Assembly: GCF_002744175.1 (NCBI RefSeq)
Contig: NZ_NKHF01000025.1
Location: 1 to 64,000 of the forward strand
DNA length: 64,000 nt
Reading direction: 5' to 3'
From: Pseudoalteromonas piscicida
Lineage (GTDB): Bacteria > Pseudomonadota > Gammaproteobacteria > Enterobacterales > Alteromonadaceae
This document shows, piece by piece, positions 17,302 to 25,935 of the stretch. Positions within the stretch are counted from its first letter, which is position 1. Every line of letters starts with the position of its first letter. The notes under the pieces are model-generated. The model was given only the letters and a program-made list of their open reading frames with translations, ran no database searches and was not told the origin of the DNA. The translations under genes were made by a program, and so were the position numbers.

Positions 17302-20300
17302 TTAGAAGTTGTAACGTACACCGATTTTGATACGGTATGTTGAGTCTTCCGCTTCAAATTTACTCTTATCGAAAGAGGTCTCACCGATAATGTATTTACC
17401 AGTCGCCTGGTCGATATCCATTTCAATAACGCGGTTTGTACCGTAGTCTTGAACGTATACTTTACCTGCTGAAGAATCTATTAGGTTTAGTAAGTTATTG
17501 ACTACGAAATAAACCTCGCCCTTGTGATCTTTTGTAAAGCCCGGAAGTTCTTGAGAGATATATAAATCCATCGATGTTGTCCATGGTGCACTACCTGCGC
17601 TACGGTCCACAAAGCCACCAGCATAACCACTCAAGCCCAGCTCTTCGTAGTGAGCTAACACTTCAGCTTCAGTAACACCTTCATAGCGAAGAACATTTGG
17701 ATCGTTTGCAGTAGGAACGTATGCTAAATAGTTACCCCCTCTTGCTGCACCATATCCTGTAGGTTGAATTAGGTCTTCGTTGAAATATCTGACTCCTTCA
17801 ACTAGGCTTGTCCATCTAGTAGTGTGGCTGTACGGTGAACCAGAGCGGCGCTCAAAGAATAGATTGAAATTAGTTTTATAATTCTCAATAAACTCTGTTG
17901 AGTAACCAAGATTCAATACAAAACGGTGTTCAGTTTCATAAGTAGAAGTACCAATTTGGGTCTCTTGGTGATTTAAGAAGTGACCGTAACGGTAGTTACT
18001 ACGCGCTGTTGACGAGCCTCCTGGGTTACCTTCTGTGATGTCTTGATGAGTGTAAGACATGTCAAACTTAAAGCCATTATCCCAGTTTTTAGAAAGACCA
18101 GTACTAAGAATTATTGAACGACCATTTTTGTCTGCATTTGTTAGCATGATGTCCAATTCTGACGTGTCATAGAAAGGTAGTTCACCATCTATCGTCGAGT
18201 TAACTGCTTTATCAAGACGGTTTGCACCGTTAAGAAGCCTTGCATTTACCCACTCAGCAGTGTTTTCTTTGTCTGTGAAGATTGCCGTAGTTGTCCAAGC
18301 AAATCCATCACCAATGTACGGGATATCAAGTGTCACATCGGCATTTAACATGTATGTCCATTGTGATGGGATATCAAAGTTCGGGTCGATAAAGTTTGAA
18401 ACTGAGCCATTGCTCGCTTGATTAATACCTTCAACAGCTTCAGGCAAAATGTTGTTTAGGATATTATTTGGTGCAACGAAGTCGCCTTTACCAAAGTCTT
18501 GACGACTAATACCATCATTTGAATAAGAGTTTGAAATCCAAACGTTAGGGTTACCACCAGCGTAACGGCCAACGCTACCACGAATAGTCACATCTTCATT
18601 CATGTAATAAGTGAAGCCTGCACGTGGCAACCAGATATCAGCACCATCTAAGTTATATGTGTTGTCGTAACCTGTGCTTTCAAACAATTCTTCGTTGAAA
18701 GCTGGTTCGTCATCAGAGCCTAGACGCTCGTAACGAAGACCAAAGCTGAATGCTAGTTCATCGCTGAAGTCCCAACGGTCATTTACATAAATCGCAAGGT
18801 CTTTACGCTTGAATGCTGCCGCAACTTTGCTTGGATCATTTCCCACACCATTTGAGTATGAGTAGTCTTTTACTTGACGGGCTGCAAAGTCTGCTAGGCT
18901 ATCAAACTCGATAACACCTTTAGAGCCATCAAGGTAAAGGTTTTCAACATCTAAAATGTCATACTTGATACCAAACTCAAGTGTGTGTTCATCAAGTAGA
19001 TATGTACCATCAAACTTAAACGTTGTTAGGTCATTTTCTAGCGAGTTTGAGTGGCGGCTTTCATCTGAACCGAAGCTGATGTCGCCTTTAGTTCCATCAC
19101 CATCTACATCAATGTTTGAAATATTAATGTCACCTAAGCCTAATCCACTATTAAGTGAAACTTGGCCGGTTTCAACAGATTTGCTCGTAATACTGATTTG
19201 GGTTGAAAAATCATCAGTCCAGTCAGAGTATAATGTTGAACTAAAGTTATTTAGTTTTTCTGACTTATTATACCAGTGAGTACTTAGTCGTAATTCACTT
19301 GCTCGTTGAGTCATATTGTTGGTGCGGTTACCTTCGTTAAACATATAAACGAAGTTGGCACGATGGTAATCGTTGATATTCCAATCTAGTTTGATGATGT
19401 ATTTTTCATCTTCTAATTGTGGTTGTGTATCGGCATTACCGATATTATCAACACCATATACTTCAGAAGCAATTTTGCGTACTTCTGCTAAATCGTTTTG
19501 TGTGATGTTAGTTTCGTTCGCACCAATACCTGAGCCCGCAGGGCCCCATTCAATAGACTGCGGTGATTCATATTTTTCATATGCACCGAAGAAGAACAAT
19601 TTATTCTCGATAATTGGGGCACCGAGAGAGAAACCATAGTTTTCTTCTTCAAACTCTAAAGGTACTTCATCACCTTCATTCTTTGGAGTGCCCGCCCAGC
19701 TATCCGTCATTTTCTCGTAGAAAACGCTACCAGTGATTTCGTTTGTACCAGACTTAAACACCGCATCAACGTTACCACCAGTAAAGCCACTTGATTTAGC
19801 ATTTGTTGGTGCTACTTGAACTGTTACTTGATCTAGTGCATCAAGAGGGAATGGGTTACGCTGTGTTGGGTAGCCACCAGAGTTAAGGCCGAAGTCATCG
19901 TTTAGTGGAATACCGTCAACAGTTATCGAGTTTGTGCGCGGGTTAGAACCTGCAATTGACATTGCACTGTCATTACCCGGTTGAATCACAACTAAAGGAT
20001 TGTTTCTTACAACATCTTTGATATCACGGTTGATACTTGGCGTATTTTTTATTGTTTCAGCGCCATAGTAAGTGTCGTTTGCAGATGAGTTGAATAGCAC
20101 TGGAGAGCCAGTTACTACGATTGATTCCATTTGCAGCTCAGTTAGCTGCTGGTCAATCTTTTGTGCTTCACCTAGAGATAGATAAACGTTACGCAATTCA
20201 GCGTCACGGAATTTTTTAGAATCGATGGTGATAGAGTAAGGGCCACCTACACGAAGACCTGATGCGTTGTACGTACCAGTATCATTCGTTGTAACAACGC

Positions 20301-20481
20301 GGCGTGTACCTGTCGGCTCGTGAACGATGATAATCTTTGTATCTGCAGCTGGATTACCTTGAGGCCCCACGATCTGTCCTTTGATAGACGAAGATGTATC
20401 TGCCGCAACCGCCATGCCACTCATGCCAATGCTTGCAGCAATAGCAAGCGTAAGTGCATTTTTGCGAAGTTGGATTTTCAT
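17302..20481 (-). CDS. Oar-like TonB-dependent receptor with carboxypeptidase-regulatory-like N-terminal domain
   Basis: 1059 residues. A signal peptide ends at about residue 27 (GMAVAA), then a carboxypeptidase regulatory-like beta-sandwich (residues 30-105, SIKGQIVGPQGNPAADTKI to GLRVGGPYSI), a plug domain (about 120-230, with the RNNPLVVIQPGNDSAMSIAG and SITVDGIPLND signatures), and a long outer-membrane barrel ending in the aromatic YNF. Such receptors import bulky substrates using the TonB system. The start is 34 nt after the stop of the S1/P1 nuclease on the same strand, which suggests that nucleic-acid products are the substrate. This is inference from linkage. Confidence 0.9.
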   Translation of the reverse strand: MKIQLRKNALTLAIAASIGMSGMAVAADTSSSIKGQIVGPQGNPAADTKIIIVHEPTGTRRVVTTNDTGTYNASGLRVGGPYSITIDSKKFRDAELRNVYLSLGEAQKIDQQLTELQMESIVVTGSPVLFNSSANDTYYGAETIKNTPSINRDIKDVVRNNPLVVIQPGNDSAMSIAGSNPRTNSITVDGIPLNDDFGLNSGGYPTQRNPFPLDALDQVTVQVAPTNAKSSGFTGGNVDAVFKSGTNEITGSVFYEKMTDSWAGTPKNEGDEVPLEFEEENYGFSLGAPIIENKLFFFGAYEKYESPQSIEWGPAGSGIGANETNITQNDLAEVRKIASEVYGVDNIGNADTQPQLEDEKYIIKLDWNINDYHRANFVYMFNEGNRTNNMTQRASELRLSTHWYNKSEKLNNFSSTLYSDWTDDFSTQISITSKSVETGQVSLNSGLGLGDINISNIDVDGDGTKGDISFGSDESRHSNSLENDLTTFKFDGTYLLDEHTLEFGIKYDILDVENLYLDGSKGVIEFDSLADFAARQVKDYSYSNGVGNDPSKVAAAFKRKDLAIYVNDRWDFSDELAFSFGLRYERLGSDDEPAFNEELFESTGYDNTYNLDGADIWLPRAGFTYYMNEDVTIRGSVGRYAGGNPNVWISNSYSNDGISRQDFGKGDFVAPNNILNNILPEAVEGINQASNGSVSNFIDPNFDIPSQWTYMLNADVTLDIPYIGDGFAWTTTAIFTDKENTAEWVNARLLNGANRLDKAVNSTIDGELPFYDTSELDIMLTNADKNGRSIILSTGLSKNWDNGFKFDMSYTHQDITEGNPGGSSTARSNYRYGHFLNHQETQIGTSTYETEHRFVLNLGYSTEFIENYKTNFNLFFERRSGSPYSHTTRWTSLVEGVRYFNEDLIQPTGYGAARGGNYLAYVPTANDPNVLRYEGVTEAEVLAHYEELGLSGYAGGFVDRSAGSAPWTTSMDLYISQELPGFTKDHKGEVYFVVNNLLNLIDSSAGKVYVQDYGTNRVIEMDIDQATGKYIIGETSFDKSKFEAEDSTYRIKIGVRYNF

Positions 20482-20515
20482 TATGTTGTTTCCCGTGTTA
20501 GTAGGTTATTTTAAA

Positions 20516-21376
20516 CTAATGGTTAACTGTCGTTTTATTAGCCGGCTTCAATGAAGAAACCAGCGGTTTAGAATTTGGATCAAAAATCTGATTTAATAAA
20601 CCTGCCAATCTTATGCCGCCTTGTTGTAATCTAAATTTAATGGTTGGCATATATTTATAAATGTACCCGTAACTTATGTCAGTTTCATTGCTGTTATAAA
20701 CTTTTTCAGCAATATTATTTGACTCGACTAACCAATCTGCTGGAGTGCTGTCTAAATATTCCGCAATAACTTCATTATTTGAGGTTTGAATAAAGCGGGT
20801 AAACTCAGTAAAAGAGAGGTTTTCGTTTTCGATTAACTTAGAGTCCCAAGTGCTATGTAGGTTAGTATCGCTGCCGAAAAACTTTACCTTAATCATATTA
20901 CCGCCTCGGTCTTTACCACGGCCTGCATGAAAAGGTTGATGACTGTCGCCAACTAAATGGACTAGAAAGCGTAGTGCGAAGCGTTTTTCGTCGATGGACT
21001 TGCTTTGAGACTGGAGGGTATTAATGGAGTAGTAGATCCCGTCTAGGATATTTTTAACTTTTTCTTTGTCGTTGAGATCAGAGTGAACATGTTCGTGCAT
21101 GGCTTCGGGGTTATCGATATTAATATAATGCCACTTCGATGATTGCTTCCGCCAAAAAGTGCTTGGATCAGAACGCATTTCATCGGCCCATGTCGATACC
21201 TCAGCTAATGAATCACCTTCTAATAGAGGTTGAATAGCAAGGCGGGTTTGGTCGGTGATATGTCCATCAGCTAATTCACCGATAATTCTGTGACCATTTT
21301 GACCCCAAGCTTGGGCATGTGAAGCCGTTAACGTCATACCTACTGCTAAAAGTAATGACATGCTTTTACGTAACAT
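20516..21376 (-). CDS. S1/P1 family nuclease, secreted
   Basis: 286 residues from the ATG at 21376 (AAGAGATACAA ahead of it). The signal peptide ends in SHAQA, and the mature protein starts WGQNGHRIIGELADGHI: the N-terminal Trp is one of the zinc ligands of the S1/P1 fold. Further ligands are in DEMRSDP, LRFLVHLVGDSHQPFHAG and NLHSTWDSKLI. The enzyme cleaves single-stranded DNA/RNA and usually removes 3'-phosphates from nucleotides, in the periplasm or outside. It is the first gene of an operon with the TonB receptor. The upstream 219 bp is shared with a divergent gene pair and holds a 20-bp palindrome. Confidence 0.93.
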   Translation of the reverse strand: MLRKSMSLLLAVGMTLTASHAQAWGQNGHRIIGELADGHITDQTRLAIQPLLEGDSLAEVSTWADEMRSDPSTFWRKQSSKWHYINIDNPEAMHEHVHSDLNDKEKVKNILDGIYYSINTLQSQSKSIDEKRFALRFLVHLVGDSHQPFHAGRGKDRGGNMIKVKFFGSDTNLHSTWDSKLIENENLSFTEFTRFIQTSNNEVIAEYLDSTPADWLVESNNIAEKVYNSNETDISYGYIYKYMPTIKFRLQQGGIRLAGLLNQIFDPNSKPLVSSLKPANKTTVNH

Positions 21377-21527
21377 TTGTATCTCTTGTAGAAAAGGGAA
21401 CAATCTTCCCGACCAAAAAGTGAGGCCAATTGTCCGCATTTTTCAACAAAATAAAAGGACTCAATAAGATTCATAATTTCTTATTAATAAAGCTTTAAAT
21501 TCAGTTGCTTATGGCTTTCTAGTAAAA

Positions 21528-21547
21528 TTACTTATTGTAATAAGTAA
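21528..21547. promoter_or_regulatory. 20-bp perfect inverted repeat in the divergent region
   Basis: TTACTTATTGTAATAAGTAA has perfect 9-bp arms about a GT centre. It lies midway between the nuclease start (21376) and the anchored binding-protein start (21596), so a dimeric regulator could control both. The regulator is not known. Confidence 0.6.
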
Positions 21548-21595
21548 AGAAAATTGATGTAATAGCGGTTAAGAAAGCGTAGGTTATTCCAAATA

Positions 21596-22492
21596 GTGAT
21601 ACATAGTAACGTTTTGACTAGTAAATCAACAATTGTATCTTTGTTGTTTATAGGCGCATTATTGTGCTGGTTCCTTGGGGCTCGATTGGTATCGACTAAG
21701 CCTCTCATTCTCGAGCCTGTAGTTCAGTATTCAAATACTTGCAAAACACGCTCAGTGTCTAATATCAACACTCTAAAAATTCATGTGCCAGTGAAAAGCC
21801 TAGCGTTAGATGTATTGGTTAGAATGTGTGAAAACGAAGTAGTAACCAAGCAGTATGGTGAGGTTAAAGTTTACTGGGGTGGAAGCCTTGCTGAGCAAAT
21901 AGAATTTTTAGCAAAAGGGATTGCTGATCTGATCCTTACTAAAGATAACATTATGTCTGCCTTGATGGCTGAGTCTACCCACAGCTATAAGCCAGTGATA
22001 GGTTATCCTTCTTACTCCGCATTTTTTATCTCCAATACTGAAAAGCCAACCTTATCTAAATCCTACTTTCTCGATAAAAGAATAGGGTTACTAGATTACC
22101 CAACTAGTCGTTCCGGGCATATTTTGCCTAAGAGTGCTTTTAAAGATCTAGATATAGATATCAATGCGCTTGACATTGTCTACCTGAGTTCACATCAAGC
22201 GCTTCGTGAGCGCTTAGCGGCTGGAGAAGTAGATATTATAGCTTCTTATTGGTCAGAAGAAGACGAAACGCGGTTTTCTAAAAATTACATTACACCAATA
22301 GCAAATAATGTTAGTGGTAGTAAGTGGTATTTAAAAATGAACAACAAAAACACGGATCTTGCCTGTGCAATGCAGGGAGTCATTAACCAAGTAGCACAAT
22401 TAAGAACATCCAGTTACTTTGATAAAGTAGATAAGTATTGGCAATGTGAATCGCTGCCATATCGTTTTGTTGGAAATGAAAATGGAATTTAG
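21596..22492 (+). CDS. Membrane-anchored PhnD/SsuA-like substrate-binding protein
   Basis: 298 residues from a GTG with only a weak AGGT ahead; no other good start is near. A single hydrophobic segment (residues 14-30, SLLFIGALLCWFLGARL) lacks a clear cleavage site, so the protein is probably anchored and faces the periplasm. The rest resembles phosphonate/phosphite-type binding proteins: VKVYWGGSLAEQIEFLAKGIADLILTKD, then RIGLLDYPTSRSG and LAAGEVDIIASYW. No ABC permease or ATPase is present. It overlaps the next gene by 11 nt, so the two are translationally coupled. A sensory role is an inference. Confidence 0.75.
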   Translation: MIHSNVLTSKSTIVSLLFIGALLCWFLGARLVSTKPLILEPVVQYSNTCKTRSVSNINTLKIHVPVKSLALDVLVRMCENEVVTKQYGEVKVYWGGSLAEQIEFLAKGIADLILTKDNIMSALMAESTHSYKPVIGYPSYSAFFISNTEKPTLSKSYFLDKRIGLLDYPTSRSGHILPKSAFKDLDIDINALDIVYLSSHQALRERLAAGEVDIIASYWSEEDETRFSKNYITPIANNVSGSKWYLKMNNKNTDLACAMQGVINQVAQLRTSSYFDKVDKYWQCESLPYRFVGNENGI

Positions 22493-23408
22493 TAAACGTA
22501 ATATTTCCGTTTTTTTAGGATTATGGCTGCTTTTCAGCTGCACTTTTTACATCGCTCAAAGTGTTGAAACAGATAATGTTGTAGAGCAGCAAAAAGAAGC
22601 GGTAGCCTTAAGAGTTGCCATTGATATAAATAGGTTACCAGTTGCTGACCCATTTTTACACTACGCAGGCAATGAGCCAGAACTTAGAGAATATATTAAT
22701 GCGTTAAACGTAGCGCTCGAAGCGCAAAATGCCCGACTGACGGTATTAGATATTAATACTTCGGGTGCCGGACAAGGGGAAAAAAGTGAACTAGTAACGC
22801 TGTCAGCCCCACACCGAAATTTTTATGTTGCCGTATCCGTTGATGATTCAAAACCCATGTTTACTTTTTTACTGCCCTTAATCATGGCACTGATGGGCGT
22901 AACTTTATTTACTTGGACAACGAGAAAAACCATTGAAGCCAAAGCCAAAGCGGTAGATATCCCAGCGGCGTTGCCCGAATTCAAATTGGTAATCGATCTA
23001 TATTCCAAGACGGTCACAACAAATCGTAATAAAGAGGTGAGTGTGCAGCTTGCTAACAAGCCTCTGTGTTTTTACCTCGCACTTATAGAGTTTTGTGATG
23101 CAAATCCTGATACCGTTCTAAATCAGAATAAAGTGATGCCAGAGGCATTGTTAGAGCTAGCCGATAAATATTTTTATCGCTTAGTTGAGCTTGGCCATAC
23201 AATTAGAAAGCGACCAAACTTCACTAACAGCCTAGAGAAAACATTAAGCGAAATTCGTGCTGCTTTAGATGAGGTACTAGGAGCTTACCCTGAAAAAAAG
23301 AGCATATTTTATCCACCAAAAGCCCATGGTGAGGGATCGCGTTCAAAATTGCATAGCTATGGGTTAAATGGTGTGAAGAAAACGGATATTGACGTGATCG
23401 GGAAATAA
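22482..23408 (+). CDS. Two-TM protein with C-terminal cytoplasmic domain, possible winged-helix regulator
   Basis: 308 residues from the ATG at 22482 (GGAA at 7 nt); the ATG at 22476 is an alternative. One hydrophobic segment lies near residues 6-26, a periplasmic stretch of about 100 residues follows, then a second segment (FLLPLIMALMGVTLFTW). The remaining 150 residues are cytoplasmic: KLVIDLYSKTV, an LANKPLCFYLALIEFCDANPD helix and a C-terminal helix KTLSEIRAALDEVL. This order loosely recalls OmpR-type winged helices but no confident family match is possible. It is coupled to the anchored binding protein and followed by a terminator at 23418. The pair may sense and regulate the divergent nuclease-receptor operon. 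Confidence 0.7.
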   Translation: MEFSKRNISVFLGLWLLFSCTFYIAQSVETDNVVEQQKEAVALRVAIDINRLPVADPFLHYAGNEPELREYINALNVALEAQNARLTVLDINTSGAGQGEKSELVTLSAPHRNFYVAVSVDDSKPMFTFLLPLIMALMGVTLFTWTTRKTIEAKAKAVDIPAALPEFKLVIDLYSKTVTTNRNKEVSVQLANKPLCFYLALIEFCDANPDTVLNQNKVMPEALLELADKYFYRLVELGHTIRKRPNFTNSLEKTLSEIRAALDEVLGAYPEKKSIFYPPKAHGEGSRSKLHSYGLNGVKKTDIDVIGK

Positions 23409-23417
23409 AGAGTGGTG

Positions 23418-23440
23418 AAGCGGTGCTGAAACACCGCTTT
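23418..23440. terminator. Terminator between the two-TM protein gene and the 5'-nucleotidase gene
   Basis: Stem AAGCGGTG / CACCGCTT with a 6-nt loop, in the short convergent gap. It may serve both directions. Confidence 0.7.
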
Positions 23441-23451
23441 AATCATAAAAG

Positions 23452-25038
23452 CTACAGGTTTACAGCACGAATAGGGCTGTTTTTCTGGATGTAGTCTTTA
23501 AGTACTTGAGCATCTGTAAAGTCAGTAGCTGTATACTCAGGCAAATGGTTTATCTTAGGGTAACCGTCACCACCTGAAGCATTGTAGCTATTAATACTCA
23601 TACGGTATGTTTTATCTCGTTGCAACGGCTTACCTGCGATTTTTACATTTTCGACTTTGCCGTGGATCACATCGAATGATAGGTGATGGTACTGCATATA
23701 TGCCCCCGAGTCTGGCGGGAAGTTAGCCACAGTATTTAGATAGTTGATGAGATCACCAGCCTTCCAGTCGATGTAAGTAATGCGGTTTTTGAAAGGGTGT
23801 ACTTTCAAAACATCCTTATAACTGATATCGCCTTGCTCAATACTATCTCTTATCCCACCACCGCTAATAATGCCAAAGTCTGCCTCTACCGCCGTCATTT
23901 GTGCATTGATGATTAAGTCAGCAAGGTTACTTTGTTTAAATCTTACTGTACCACGACGGCCATCGAGAAAGCTGTCAACATGACCAACTGCACCCGCTAT
24001 CTGAGCTTGGCCTTTATCTTGAAATGGCTTTAAAAAAGCGAGCATTTTAGGGTCTTCTTGAATATATTCATTGACCAAGTTACCCGATTTATCTTTGAGG
24101 TTGACAGGGATTAAGTCGTAACTCACTAGCGTCTTGCTATTACCATCAATTTTAAATACGGCTTTTCCGACATATTTGCCCCATTCATGGGCTTGCATGA
24201 TCCAAGTACCATTTTGATTATCCGGCTTACATGACTTTCCAGGCGCAAAACTTGTGTCTGCCTTACCACTTTCATCAACACAAACGGGTTCCTGTGAGTG
24301 CCCACCTACGATTAAATCAAGTGTTCCTGGTGTCAACTGACGTGCTAGCGTAACATCTCCTGGAGCGTTGATACCATGAACTGCATCATGATAATGACCC
24401 ATGTGTGTTACCGCTATCATCACATCTGGATTGTATTTAGCTTTAATTTGAGGGGCCCAGCGCTGTGTTGCCACAAGTGGCTCAACAAATGTTAATCCTG
24501 CAACGTGTTTTGGGTTTGCTATTTTTACAGTATCCACTGTGGTTAAGCCAAGCACGGCTATTTTGAGTCCAGCGCGGTTGATTATGGTATACGGGGTATA
24601 GGCTGGTGACTGGGTGTTATTGTCGATAATATTAGCAGAAAGTATTGGAAAACTTGCCCACTTTATCTGCTTATCCAGTATGTCTCTGGTGTTGTCGAAT
24701 TCATGGTTGCCAATGGCCATGGCGTCATAGCCAAGCCGCTTCATGCCTTTAAAATCTGGTTCAGCGAACTGTAGATCCGATTCTGGAACCCCGGTATTAA
24801 TATCACCCCCAGAGAGTAATATAACTGCATGACCAGAACGTTCAGCATCAGCTTTTAAACGGTCGATTAGGGTTTTTCTGGCGGCCATTCCATATTCGCC
24901 TTTTTCATTTTGCCAAAAGCGACCATGGTTATCGTTAGTATGTAATACGGTTAAGTATTCTGCTGATTGCGGCTCATTTGAGGAGAGTTGGCAAGCTGAT
25001 AAAAACAGCGCCGTTGAAAGAATAAGTAAATTGCGCAT
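23452..25038 (-). CDS. 5'-nucleotidase / 2',3'-cyclic phosphodiesterase family lipoprotein (UshA-like)
   Basis: 528 residues. The signal peptide ends in a lipobox (LSAC), so the protein is lipid-anchored. The N-terminal metallophosphatase domain has HTNDNHGRF, LSGGDINTG, GNHEFDN, VTHMGHY and GGHSQEP; the C-terminal 5'-nucleotidase domain has GIRDSIEQGDISY and INSYNASGGDGYP, the substrate-clamping region. It strips phosphate from nucleotides outside the cytoplasm, yielding nucleosides for uptake. It is convergent with the anchored binding-protein pair and on the same strand as the nuclease operon. A link to the secreted nuclease is functional inference. Confidence 0.92.
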   Translation of the reverse strand: MRNLLILSTALFLSACQLSSNEPQSAEYLTVLHTNDNHGRFWQNEKGEYGMAARKTLIDRLKADAERSGHAVILLSGGDINTGVPESDLQFAEPDFKGMKRLGYDAMAIGNHEFDNTRDILDKQIKWASFPILSANIIDNNTQSPAYTPYTIINRAGLKIAVLGLTTVDTVKIANPKHVAGLTFVEPLVATQRWAPQIKAKYNPDVMIAVTHMGHYHDAVHGINAPGDVTLARQLTPGTLDLIVGGHSQEPVCVDESGKADTSFAPGKSCKPDNQNGTWIMQAHEWGKYVGKAVFKIDGNSKTLVSYDLIPVNLKDKSGNLVNEYIQEDPKMLAFLKPFQDKGQAQIAGAVGHVDSFLDGRRGTVRFKQSNLADLIINAQMTAVEADFGIISGGGIRDSIEQGDISYKDVLKVHPFKNRITYIDWKAGDLINYLNTVANFPPDSGAYMQYHHLSFDVIHGKVENVKIAGKPLQRDKTYRMSINSYNASGGDGYPKINHLPEYTATDFTDAQVLKDYIQKNSPIRAVNL

Positions 25039-25101
25039 AATTCAGACTTCGGTTGGTAAATTATGCGCGTATTTTAGATCATTAAATTTATTTTAATAGT
25101 G

Positions 25102-25296
25102 CTAACACTCAAAATCGTTATATTTTCTGGTACTTTCGGCTACAGCAGAAATTCTTCTGTTAAGTTCCGACTTGGCAAACTCGCATTTTTCGTGGCCAAT
25201 CTCAACCATCCAATTTAAAAAGCTTGCTGGTAGCGATGAATATGGTTCTCCGGCATGAAGTCCAAAATCGCAGATGCTATTATCCTTCTTCATCAT
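25102..25296 (-). CDS. Small DUF3820-like protein
   Basis: 64 residues. The stretch FGLHAGEPYSSLPASFLNWMVEIGHEKC resembles the FGKYKG..L.DLP..YL.W.. pattern of DUF3820 and of the short C-terminal domain of some exonucleases. The match is by eye only. It could start at either of the first two methionines. It stands alone between the 5'-nucleotidase and the MAPEG gene, all on the minus strand. The function is unknown. Confidence 0.55.
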   Translation of the reverse strand: MMKKDNSICDFGLHAGEPYSSLPASFLNWMVEIGHEKCEFAKSELNRRISAVAESTRKYNDFEC

Positions 25297-25395
25297 TGTG
25301 CCCCTGTTGTTCTTTTAACCACCGCTATGCTAACAAACTGGCTCAGAGTTTAAAGAACAATTAGCTAAAATAGGTGGCTTTTCTATAATTTTTGG

Positions 25396-25818
25396 TTATA
25401 TAAGTGTTAACAGTAGGGTCAGCCATTGTGCGACAATAAAAGCGCAGCCCAGCAGGTAAAGGCGAAAGCGTGTTCTCAGATGATTTTGACCGATATGTAC
25501 CATTGTATGGGCTATTCGACTCAAAACAAACAGGATGGCAAATACACTAAACCACAGAGTGACTAGTTTAAGGGAGAGCGCTGCGAGCGATACCACAAAA
25601 AATAGCACTGGTATTTCAAATTGGTTAGTGAAGTTACGTGATGCCAAAATCACGTCTTCGGGCGCGCTATCAAGTTGCATTGTTTTAAATTGGTCGAATT
25701 GTATTTGTTTGTTTCTAGCAGCACGAAAACGCCGTTTACCCATGATAACCATAACAACTAAGGTCAGTAGGGTTTGTACAAATAGCGCGGTAAGTAATAA
25801 ATAAATAGATAGTGGCAT
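25396..25818 (-). CDS. MAPEG family membrane protein
   Basis: 140 residues with four hydrophobic helices (residues 3-25, 60-80, 82-100, 120-139) and the MAPEG pattern RNFTNQFEIPVLFFVV, where the N-x-x-E/Q-x-x-P motif is conserved, and SRIAHTMVHIGQNHLRTRFRLYLLG. Eukaryotic members conjugate glutathione or make eicosanoids; bacterial members are largely uncharacterised. It is located in the inner membrane. It is divergent from the M16 protease gene, with about 117 bp between starts. Confidence 0.85.
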   Translation of the reverse strand: MPLSIYLLLTALFVQTLLTLVVMVIMGKRRFRAARNKQIQFDQFKTMQLDSAPEDVILASRNFTNQFEIPVLFFVVSLAALSLKLVTLWFSVFAILFVLSRIAHTMVHIGQNHLRTRFRLYLLGCAFIVAQWLTLLLTLI

Positions 25819-25935
25819 AAGCTCCTCAATTTACGAAGTGTTACAAAACAAAAATTTCCAATATTGAAAAATGGCTTTGGAATGACGATGATAGTGTGAT
25901 TCAAAAAAGCATTTATCACAATAATGGATTGTTCT

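Noticed and set aside
16392..17426. Long form of the secreted protein starting at 17426
   Set aside because: The added 61 residues read through the receptor gene's end and a terminator; the ATG at 17243 has a ribosome binding site and a signal peptide.
21596..22492. Phosphonate ABC importer
   Set aside because: Only the binding-protein-like subunit exists; there is no permease or ATPase gene, and the N-terminus looks like an anchor rather than a cleaved signal.
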